Origin: Pavlovales sp. CCMP2436
Taxonomy: Eukaryota > Haptophyta > Pavlovophyceae > Pavlovales
DNA length: 12,323 bases
NCBI GenBank assembly: GCA_026770615.1
Contig: MU631407.1
Location: 1-12,323, forward strand
Direction: 5' to 3'
Shown here: positions 6,853-12,323 of the stretch, one piece after another
Layout of the letters: each line of letters starts with the position of its first letter
Position numbering within the stretch: position 1 is the stretch's first letter
Translations under genes and position numbers: made by a program
The notes under the pieces: generated by a model
The model's database searches: none
What the model was told of the DNA's origin: nothing
Seen by the model: only the letters and a program-made list of their open reading frames with translations

Positions 6853-7261
6853 AGCATTCGTGTGCGCTCTTGAGCGTGGACGGATATGTGTGAGTATTCG
6901 AGGGTACTCACAGGGGGTTTCATTGGATAGTTATCCTTTCCCCCATTGCGACGACACACTTCCGGTCTGCGGCATTCGTCGACGGGTTAAGAAGGCTCTT
7001 AACTCAACTATCGGAAGTGGACTCATAGAGTCCAGGAAGAGTCCAGGATGAGAATGTTCCTAACCGTACCTAAAGCTTTTAGGGATCGCCCTATAAACTC
7101 GGTTACGTTCAAGAAACCGCTCCGTCCATTTTTGCTTGTGCAAGTTTGTGCAACTGATTAGTCATCTGCCGCAGGGCGCCTCGAGCTCGAGCCGCGCACC
7201 TGTACTCAGCAAATACCGTAACTGGCCTGCTGTGTGATGCTGATAGAGGTATATTCTAACA
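6853..7261 (+). repeat. 3' LTR of the copia element, first bases lost
   Basis: Matches the 5' LTR from agcattcgtgtgcgctcttg (6853) to CTAACA (7256-7261). The expected TGTT before it is replaced by CAGG, consistent with the same deletion that removed RNase H and the polypurine tract. Compared with the 5' copy it carries an extra 37 bp (6921-6957) and lacks 3 bp near 7238, plus roughly a dozen substitutions. Confidence 0.88.
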
Positions 7262-7266
7262 GCAAT
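7262..7266. repeat. Target-site duplication, right copy (GCAAT)
   Basis: Directly follows CTAACA of the 3' LTR and equals 1123-1127. Confidence 0.9.
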
Positions 7267-7347
7267 GAACGCACCCTAAAAAGTTTGACGAACGCAATGA
7301 ACGGATGGAGAACGGACGAGAACGGATGAGAACGGATGAGAACGGAT
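7267..7347. repeat. Right arm of the palindrome interrupted by the retrotransposon
   Basis: Reads gaacgcaccctaaaaagttt, gaacgcaatgaacggatgg, then tandem gaacggacga and gaacggatga units. It is the approximate reverse complement of 1000-1127, so the retrotransposon sits close to a former palindrome centre. Confidence 0.6.
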
Positions 7348-7620
7348 ATGCTCTATTTTGATAGAGCAGGATAACCATGGGTTGCTCCTTTTTGATCAGA
7401 CAGTGAAGCTCTTTTTCGATCAAGTGCAGCATAAGTTAAAACGACGTAGGTTCGTTGTGTAAACGACGTAGGTTCGTTGTGTAACCCGCTGCACCTGGCC
7501 GGTGGGGCTCTTGCCTGCGGCGCAATTATATATTTGATCGTAATCATTATGCAGAACTGCCTATTATTTAGAAGTGCGGAGCATTCAGAAGTGTAAATTT
7601 ATCTAGGGATCGACGTACTT
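7348..7620. other. AT-rich spacer with small repeats, no gene seen
   Basis: Holds a perfect 8-bp hairpin tgctctat-tttg-atagagca (7349-7368) and a perfect 22-bp tandem duplication aaacgacgtaggttcgttgtgt (7439-7460 and 7461-7482). Around 7385-7425 'tttttgatca' and 'tttttcgatca' recur. Short open frames here have no recognisable content. Confidence 0.5.
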
Positions 7621-7993
7621 GGTGTACGACACGTTCATTGCGTTCATTTCTGAGAACGCAATGAACGCATTAAACGCAATGAACGAACCCTTAAAAGGTA
7701 TAATGAATGCAATGAACGGATGGTAAATTATTTTTAAGAATCCGTTCTCGTCCGGAAAATCAGACATCGAAAATACGCTCTGAAATCCGTTGCATCTGTT
7801 CCCATCCGTTCTCGTACGTTCTGAACGGAGGCGAAGGCTGGTAATATACTCCGTTCGTATGCTTTCTTCGAACGTATGAGAACGGAAATGGAACGGAATT
7901 CGGACGGATAAGAAAGGATGAGAACGGATACAACGTATACAAAAACGGATTTCCTAAAGGCTTTTGCGCACTTTCCTAAAGGCTTTCGCGCGA
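7621..7993. repeat. Second inverted-repeat cluster (gaacgg/ccgttc-rich), with terminal duplicated motif
   Basis: Includes a perfect 14-bp hairpin, cgttcattgcgttc (7632-7645) against gaacgcaatgaacg (7654-7667). It also contains the uninterrupted relative of the retrotransposon target (7652-7727) and an imperfect hairpin in which gttcccatccgttctcgtac (about 7798-7821) pairs with gaacgtatgagaacgg (about 7870-7894). At its right end tttcctaaaggcttttgcgc occurs twice in tandem (7950-7971 and 7972-7992). That motif is the inverted match of the left end at 956-981, so these may be the outer termini of one element spanning 956-7992 minus the retrotransposon. Confidence 0.55.
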
Positions 7994-7999
7994 TTATCC

Positions 8000-8025
8000 C
8001 TATTAAATCACTAACGTTTTAATAG
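8000..8025. repeat. Hairpin, 8-bp perfect stem
   Basis: ctattaaa (8000-8007) and tttaatag (8018-8025) are exact reverse complements around a 10-base loop, just outside the foldback-like right end. Function unknown. Confidence 0.5.
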
Positions 8026-8042
8026 ATATTTACACACGCACT

Positions 8043-8366
8043 GTGTCATCACTTCCTCCACCATGTAGCTGTGGCTGCCCGAGTATTCGGCGGTTAACGG
8101 GCCCGCTCGAAATTGTTCGCGCGGCGGTCGAAGCCTATGGCTTTGTGGGCCACCAGCTCGAGTCGTACGACGACTTCACCTCGCGCCGCCTGCAGCTGAC
8201 CGTCGATACCCACGGCGTGGTTGATGCGCCCCTCGATCTTCTGAATCGATTTCGCACGTATTCAATCCGAAAATTGGACTGCCGCTCGACGTGCACATGG
8301 TGGTCGACGACATTAGCGATATTGAGTACCCATACGTCGGGCAAATGTTTTACAACAAATCTTTGA
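8043..8366 (+). pseudogene. Fragment resembling the N-terminus of RNA polymerase second-largest subunit (tentative)
   Basis: Open frame of 107 codons. Residues about 20-55 read GPLEIVRAAVEAYGFVGHQL followed by ESYDDFTSRRLQLTVDTHGVV, which resembles the start of Rpb2-type subunits ('w-ii-syf---g-v-HQldSyn-Fi---lq-iv-e'), including those encoded by large DNA viruses of algae. After about residue 62 the similarity stops. A different frame (8280-8390, HVFNPKIGLPLDVHMVVDDI) reads more sensibly there, suggesting a frameshift. None of the downstream polymerase blocks (zinc finger, GDKF, catalytic region) is present in the window. Either a decayed gene or virus-derived fragment, or a chance likeness over 35 residues. 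Confidence 0.35.
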
Positions 8367-8507
8367 ATATGTGCGCCGCAAGGCCACCAGCTTCCTGGGT
8401 ACGTTTTTTTTTTTCACGCACGCTCAGCGCGAGCGCAGGCACGCCGCCCAACTCCCCATCGAAGCCGGCATGCAGCATCACGTCGTGCGGATCGGGCACG
8501 AACACCG

Positions 8508-8720
8508 ATGCGCCTCTCTGGCAATTCGAGCACGCTCTGCAATAACTACCTGGGCTACTTCTCCGCAACGGTTGCATTTGGCCTGAGGATGGGATTTACC
8601 ACAAGCGCGGCCCTGCTTCTGAAGATCGTTGGCTTTGAAACCGCGTCGCTGGACGAGGTGGCCGCGCTTTTTAAAATGCGTATGTTTCCAATGCCGTGCA
8701 AAGCCGTCTGTCTACATTAG
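8508..8720 (+). CDS. Hypothetical short ORF
   Basis: 70 codons ending TAG at 8720. A compositionally protein-like stretch, LGYFSATVAFGLRMGFTTSA then LLLKIVGFETASLDEVAALF, looks amphipathic and helical. I do not recognise it. It lies downstream of the polymerase-like fragment and could be another piece of the same decayed locus. It begins after an 11-T run (8404-8414) that interrupts readable sequence. Low confidence that it is expressed. Confidence 0.2.
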   Translation: MRLSGNSSTLCNNYLGYFSATVAFGLRMGFTTSAALLLKIVGFETASLDEVAALFKMRMFPMPCKAVCLH

Positions 8721-9084
8721 GCATCACCTAAACAGTCACGTGCCAGTCATTATGTGCCTTAACGTGTCCGTTGCATGGCTCGCAAATCCGTCGGTGAACG
8801 CGTTCGAACTGAAATCTAATCAACCTGACGCCATGTTCACGCGATCTGACATGCGGGATGCATCAAAGAATTAAGCCGCTCATTATGTCGGGCTGCGGGT
8901 TGAAGCGAGTCGAGTTAGGGACGTAGTGGAGCAGCGCTCAGTCCACCTGGGAGTGAAGGCTACATTAGCAAAGTGCAGCGAAGCTGTGCTGAAGCTGTGT
9001 CACAGGTCTCTCTGTAGGTAAGAGATCCTGACGAAAAGAGCTGAAGCGACACGGGAGCAGCCGTCGAAGATTCGAGAGCAGCTA
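8721..9084. other. Intergenic region, no gene seen
   Basis: A short plus-strand frame ends at 8874 (VAWLANPSVNAFELKSNQ) without recognisable features. From 8875 to 9084 I find no ORF, RNA gene or clear repeat; an imperfect inverted repeat (aggtctctct ... aagagatcct, near 9005-9030) is weak. Confidence 0.4.
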
Positions 9085-9110
9085 TGCCCGGGATGTTTAA
9101 ATCCCGGGCA
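9085..9110. repeat. Perfect GC-rich hairpin
   Basis: tgcccgggat (9085-9094) and atcccgggca (9101-9110) are exact reverse complements with a gtttaa loop. It could be an RNA hairpin or half of a transposon terminus. No T-run follows, so it is not a simple terminator. Confidence 0.7.
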
Positions 9111-9353
9111 GTCCGTTAGGGTACCAGACAGAGCCAGAAGTGTATAGAACACTTGGACTCCGGACACTGCACATTATATGTATGGCGCCAAGTCGGACAG
9201 AGGCCCGCTCTGTCTTTGGGGCACACCCGGCGGCGCCTTCTAGACGGTATCGTGATCACCCAACCAAGTGAGACGGCGTTTAATAGCGCGTCTTTCAGGA
9301 CCAGGTTCTCCTGGCACCATGATGAGTCTAACGACACGAACAGAAATATTCTG

Positions 9354-9599
9354 AGACCACCAATGAACTCGTTCGTTCGCGCACTGCCGGGCGGCCTCGC
9401 GTTGTCGGATGACAGTTCGAACCCTTCGGCTCCCTCTCTAACTCCTTCGGCTCCCTCTTCAACAAGTCTTTTCACAGCGCCTCCGCGCTGCGGCCCGCGC
9501 CCTGCACGCGCAAACGAGTTCACGGCATTCAAAACCCCACCGCTTCCCAGCGACACGATACAAATGAGTTCACGGCATTCAAGACCACCAATGAACTCG
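9354..9599. repeat. Interspersed short direct repeats
   Basis: agaccaccaatgaactcg (18 bp) occurs at 9354-9371 and 9582-9599; gagttcacggcattcaa (17 bp) at 9516-9532 and 9566-9582. A 22-bp period around ccttcggctccctct is duplicated near 9422-9465. A minus-strand frame is open through 9116-9784 but its peptide simply mirrors these repeats, so I do not call a gene. Confidence 0.6.
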
Positions 9600-9616
9600 C
9601 TTGCAGAAGAAATGCT

Positions 9617-9900
9617 CTGACGTATCCTGTGGGTGCGCTGACGTATCCAGCCCGACCTTGGGCAGTTCGTATCCAAACCGGCTTCAAAATCGTACCCAAA
9701 CCAAAAGTCGTATCCACACGCCCGTTCAGAGTATCGTATCCGTACAGGCTTCAAAATCGTACTTGAACCGAAATTCGTACCCACACGCGCTTTTCAGAGT
9801 ATCGTATCCACAAAACTCGCAAAACGTATCGTTATGAAAATACGCATCCCAAAAGTGCTCTCACGTACCCAGTGGTGTTCCTGTACCCACGCAGGCTCTT
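9617..9900. repeat. CGTAYCC-rich block with a 67-bp tandem duplication
   Basis: The motif CGTATCC or CGTACCC recurs roughly ten times. Two copies of a 67-bp unit starting ggcttcaaaatcgtac lie at 9680-9746 and 9747-9813, sharing cacacg and ttcagagtatcgtatcc with scattered substitutions. It looks like young satellite or minisatellite sequence, possibly a transposon's subterminal repeats. Confidence 0.7.
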
Positions 9901-9954
9901 AAATTGTACCTAGCAGAGGCGCGGTTCACGCGGCCAAGCAGCGCGAGCGCGGCC

Positions 9955-10038
9955 ATGTTCAACCGCTTGCTGCGTGCAGGCGGGCGCAGCATGCTCGGCG
10001 CGGCGGGGCTTGTCTTCGCGCAGAAGAGGCGAGCCTAG
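9955..10038 (+). CDS. Short ORF resembling a mitochondrial targeting presequence
   Basis: 27 codons, ATG in a good context (gcggccATG), ending TAG at 10036-10038. The peptide starts MFNRLLRAGGRS and continues MLGAAGLVFAQKRRA: Arg, Ala, Leu and Ser rich, no acidic residues, amphipathic, as in mitochondrial presequences. No mature protein follows in frame. It may be a duplicated first exon of a nuclear gene for a mitochondrial protein, or chance; no GT donor is obvious before the stop. Confidence 0.3.
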   Translation: MFNRLLRAGGRSMLGAAGLVFAQKRRA

Positions 10039-10044
10039 GGTTCG

Positions 10045-10235
10045 TGCAGAAATTTCTAGTAGCGAATTTTGGGCCCCGAAATTCGTGCGAAATCGAAATG
10101 GCCAAATCCATTTGAGCGAAACCCGAAATACCCGAAATTCGCGCGAAATTTTAGTTGCTGATTTCGAGTGAAAATTCGTGGTCGAAATTTCAGCGAAACC
10201 AGCTTGGCGGCCATTTCGTGCGAAATTTCGAGCAA
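10045..10235. repeat. GAAATT-motif cluster
   Basis: About a dozen copies of gaaattcg, cgaaatttcg and tgcgaaatt at irregular spacing, some self-complementary (cgaaatttcg). The block ends in an inverted pair, ggcggccatttcg against a following caaaatggcggcc. AT-richer than both flanks. Probably the repetitive terminus of a DNA transposon, lying immediately before the BED-finger reading frame. Confidence 0.55.
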
Positions 10236-10265
10236 AATGGCGGCCATGGCTTTTGCGCGCAATTC

Positions 10266-10859
10266 AACCGCACGTCGAGCCAGTGCCCGATGTCACCCTG
10301 GGCCGAGTACTTCCGCACCGTCGTCTTCGACGGCGGCCACATACTCTTCGAGCCGAAGGACCTGCGACGCGTGCTTCGCGTCATCCAGAAGGACCTCGGG
10401 ATTTGGGAGAGCGCCGACGACGAGGAGTCGAACGACTAACCCCTCATCCACACCGACGAGCAGACGCGCAAGGATGCTCGTGGAATGATGCGTTACGACC
10501 TGGCTGATGAGCTCGGAGCTCGCACCCGCCCCACGTACGAGGATAAGCTCTGCATCTGCATGTGGTGCGCAGACCTTCTCCCCGTGCACTCCACAAGGCT
10601 CTCGTGCCACATCGCGTTCGGCTGCTGCTCGGACCATCCGCAGAAGGAGCTGATGATGGTCGCTGTCGCGGGCACCGTCACCGCCAAGCTCTACACCTCC
10701 AAGCTCGCGCGCCTCGCAGCCCTCGCAGACGAAGAAGATGACTGGACGATGACAGAGACCCGCCCCTCTTCGCCCAACTCGTCGAGCGTGGAGACGGTCA
10801 AGCACCGCCCGCCTCTGCCGCCGGGGATGATCCACCCGGAGATTACGGATCTCAATTGA
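10266..10859 (+). pseudogene. BED-type zinc-finger protein fragment (hAT transposase N-terminus-like), one in-frame stop
   Basis: A single plus-strand frame runs from about 10266 to TGA at 10857-10859, interrupted once by TAA at 10437-10439. The first part is SPWAEYFRTVVFDGGHILFE, then LRRVLRVIQKDLGIWESADD. After the stop comes PLIHTDEQTRKDARGMMRYD, then a zinc-finger-like CMWCADLLPVHSTRLSCHIA with downstream FGCC: Cys-x2-Cys-x13-His-x4-Cys, with the RL-x2-H spacing of BED fingers in hAT transposases. BED fingers bind DNA at transposon ends. The C-terminal 45 residues are acidic, then Pro and Ser rich. The ATG at 10485 gives the intact downstream portion. No transposase core or dimerisation domain follows on this strand, so it is a fragment or a first exon. 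Confidence 0.45.
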
Positions 10860-11505
10860 CTCGATGATCTTGAGTTGCCGCTTCTATTTGTGGGGCAGGT
10901 AGGCAGTTTGCCGCCGTCCACGCTCGAGCGGCTCGGCGCCGCGGGTCGGGGTCTGGCCCTTCACGAGAGGCGTCGTCTAGCGTCTGCGGTTTGCGGGTCG
11001 GGGTAGGGTCCGAGTCGCCCGTTACTAGCGGTGCCTCCGCACTGATACGTACAATGTACTTTTCAGATCTTCCTGAAGCCTAGTAATTGTAAGATCGCTA
11101 GCCAGACTATCCCAATGGGAAAGCGGGCTGACTAAATAAGTAATACTAATCAAATCTGGTACCATTATATTAGTAGTCAGAACTTTGTAACTAAAATTTA
11201 CGCAAAACTTATTCATACGTTCTCATACTATAAATAGATACCTATAAATATTGTAGCTGCAGACAAGTTAGATGCATGAGTGCCGGCCGTGCCGCATAGT
11301 ATCAGCTGGGCTTTGAATAACTGAGTAACTCAGACCAGCCAGCATTTAGAACATTTATCAAATAACCACTGCCATGGTCAGGACGAATCCTGAGGCTGAA
11401 GCACAAGTCTATATTAATGACTATGCTGGCTACATAATTAGAATGTCAAACTTATTCTCGTTGTTACTGCAGGCAATAAATTAATATGGACCGTTAGTTA
11501 CTGAT
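10860..11505. other. AT-rich intergenic region, no gene seen
   Basis: After a GC-rich first 170 bases (a good-looking donor GGCAG|GTAGGC at about 10897 is the only notable site), the DNA becomes AT-rich from about 11040 to 11500, unlike both flanks. It contains no convincing ORF, tRNA or long repeat. A small hairpin ctgag-taa-ctcag lies near 11322-11334. It would contain the 3' untranslated region of the minus-strand gene ending at 11506. Confidence 0.4.
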
Positions 11506-11896
11506 CTACTCATCGTCGAGGTCGAGCGGCGACTGTGAGGATGAGGTCTTCAACTTGAGCAGGCCCCAGCTCCGCCCGCCCGTTGTGCCGTACTCGTCTG
11601 CGTACACCTCGATGCGGGCACCGTCATCAACAAACTCGCACTGCACCCGGCACCTGCCCTTTTTGAGGATACCCGTCACCTGGCCCTCGAACCAGGCATT
11701 TTCGGGCGCGGAGAACCACACGACATTGTGGTCTCCCTTTGCGAGCCCTTCCGGCACCTCATCGCGGCAGGCGCGCAGCTCAGGCGCGAACTGCGAGTCG
11801 ACCGGTGGAGACCAGTCCGACGGCGTGGACTCCTCCTCGAACTCAGCCTCCTCCCCCTTTCCCATCTCGTCGCCGTGCATGCCCGCGAACACGCCG
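11506..11896 (-). CDS. Last exon of a transposase-derived(?) gene: acidic linker plus Tudor-like module
   Basis: Starts at an acceptor CGCAG (11897-11901) preceded on the minus strand by about 55 bases of nearly pure pyrimidine, and ends at TGA 11506-11508 after SPLDLDDE. It reads GVFAGMHGDEMGKGEEAEFE (acidic linker), then a compact module: LAKGDHNVVWFSAPENAWFE, GQVTGILKKGRCRVQCEFVD, then DGARIEVYADEYG. The pattern 'W-x-A-x-V...C-V-F-DDG' with small beta strands suggests a Tudor or related chromatin-binding fold. I cannot name the family. Reading back through the intron would give a 158-codon ORF to 11982 with a Pro/Ser/Leu run that is simply the pyrimidine tract. An alternative acceptor (cttgcctgcag, near 11999) also keeps frame. 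Confidence 0.6.
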
Positions 11897-12048
11897 CTGC
11901 GCGAGGGGAGGGAGGTGGGGGGGAGGGGGGAGAGGGGAGGGGGGAGGGAGGTTGTTAGTTTAGAGCCCTGCGCAGAGTACACTCGGCGCAGGCTGCAGGC
12001 AAGCGGGCGGCGGGCGTGAGGCGGGGTTAGTTAGGTCAGCGAACTTAC

Positions 12049-12226
12049 GCGGTCGAGGTACCCCAGTTGGAGTTTGGCTCCCACGAAGCGTCAGGGTGTG
12101 GGAACTCGGCGAGGCCCTCGACGCGCGCGCGCCAGGCAGTATCGTCCTCCTCTAGCAGCTCCTTGGCGACCGCCTCGAGGATACGCAGGTTTCAGTAGAT
12201 GTAGACGCACTTCGTTGAGCGCGCGC
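12049..12226 (-). CDS. Penultimate exon, hAT dimerisation-domain C-terminus-like, with a TGA
   Basis: Ends at a consensus donor GTAAGT (12043-12048); joined in phase 2 to 11896, it keeps one frame across a 152-bp intron. It reads KCVYIY, TGA (12192-12194), then NLRILEAVAKELLEEDDTAW, RARVEGLAEFPHPDASWEPN. The 'KxVYIYxNLRxL' segment followed by an acidic tail is how many hAT family dimerisation domains end. The TGA sits where these proteins usually carry an aromatic residue, so a TGG to TGA change (mutation or base error) is likely. The 5' limit is uncertain; a ccag acceptor at 12227-12230 is possible, and the rest of the gene is hidden by the T-run or off the window. Assignment rests on about ten residues. 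Confidence 0.45.
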
Positions 12227-12232
12227 CTGGAG

Positions 12233-12236
<4 letters not shown>

Positions 12237-12323
<87 letters not shown>
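12237..12323. repeat. 87-base poly(T) at the window end
   Basis: An uninterrupted T homopolymer from 12237 to the last base. On the minus strand it is poly(A) directly upstream of the hAT-like exon. It may be a genuine retroposon poly(A) tail, but an uninterrupted run at a sequence end is typical of an assembly or library artefact. Confidence 0.9.

Larger units (their letters stand above)
1128..7261 (+). mobile_element. Ty1/copia LTR retrotransposon, 6.1 kb, decayed, RNase H deleted
   Basis: The element is bounded by two similar LTRs and a GCAAT duplication. The internal order of gag-like region, protease (DSGA), integrase (D,D,E) and reverse transcriptase (DVSDAYL, FVDD) is the copia order, since gypsy elements place integrase last. 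By my reading, pol-type sequence moves through several frames (changes near 3005-3040, 3697-3722, 4350-4380, 4745-4760, 5400-5432 and 6452-6468), with in-frame TAG codons at 4259-4261 and 4605-4607. RNase H is missing. The LTRs differ by roughly a dozen substitutions plus indels, so the insertion is not very recent. No convincing tRNA primer-binding site follows the 5' LTR (1509 on reads cgtcgacatacc), and no polypurine tract survives before the 3' LTR. Confidence 0.9.

Noticed and set aside
8350..8577. Minus-strand frame next to an 11-A run, considered as a retroposed transcript
   Set aside because: The A-run is short, there is no target duplication and no recognisable protein or RNA.
9116..9784. 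222-codon minus-strand frame
   Set aside because: Its peptide follows local DNA repeats (EFIGGL and LNAVNSF recur where the 17-18-bp repeats lie) and includes the 67-bp duplication. A Cys/Arg-rich end (RRRRRVCPKDRAGLCPTW) briefly recalled a transposase zinc motif, but spacing does not fit.
11040..11500. tRNA, snRNA or ribozyme in the AT-rich gap
   Set aside because: No cloverleaf, no A/B boxes and no ribozyme core could be recognised; only a 5-bp hairpin.
11506..11982. Taking the whole 158-codon minus frame as one exon with a GTG start
   Set aside because: Its first 30 residues translate the pyrimidine tract of an intron; splicing at 12048/11897 gives a more protein-like join.

Overview
The window looks like eukaryotic nuclear DNA. 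It is GC-rich, has sparse genes, has clear GT-AG introns with AG acceptors after pyrimidine tracts, and is crowded with transposon debris. The only confident host-type gene is a secreted ice-binding protein of the DUF3494 family, at the left edge on the minus strand. That family is known from sea-ice and polar microbes, including diatoms, haptophytes and green algae. I therefore infer a cold-adapted unicellular alga; a polar haptophyte or ochrophyte is a guess, and nothing here fixes the lineage.

Layout. (a) 1-777, minus: 5' part of the ice-binding protein gene, in two exons (355-777 and about 49-247) separated by a 107-bp GT-AG intron; the 3' end lies beyond the left edge. (b) 778-955: its upstream region. 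(c) 956-1127 and 7267-about 7993: AT-richer DNA full of degenerate 10-11-bp 'tcatccgttc' units (and their reverse complement), arranged as inverted arms like a foldback element. (d) 1128-7261: a Ty1/copia LTR retrotransposon inserted at the centre of one such palindrome. Its LTRs (381 and about 409 bp) carry TGTTAG...CTAACA ends and are flanked by a 5-bp duplication GCAAT. A second, uninterrupted copy of the insertion site at 7652-7727 confirms the boundaries. The internal order is repeat-rich gag-like ORFs, a DSGA aspartic protease, integrase, then reverse transcriptase (integrase before RT, the copia order). The pol reading changes frame several times, has in-frame stops, and lacks RNase H together with the first bases of the 3' LTR, so this copy is not autonomous. 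(e) 8043-8366: a fragment resembling the N-terminus of the second-largest RNA polymerase subunit (tentative). (f) 9085-9110 perfect hairpin; 9350-9900 short repeats including a 67-bp tandem duplication. (g) 9955-10230: a 27-codon ORF resembling a mitochondrial presequence, followed by a GAAATT-rich block. (h) 10266-10859, plus: an ORF broken by one in-frame TAA, with a BED-like zinc finger as in hAT transposases. (i) 10860-11505: AT-rich, no gene seen. (j) 11506-about 12226, minus: last two exons of a gene whose first visible exon looks like the end of a hAT dimerisation domain and whose last exon carries a Tudor-like module. (k) 12237-12323: 87 consecutive T at the window end.

The parts do not form an operon or pathway. 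The picture is one cold-adaptation gene at the edge of an accumulation of class I and class II transposon remnants, with an inverted-repeat element ending about 180 bp upstream of the ice-binding gene's start codon.
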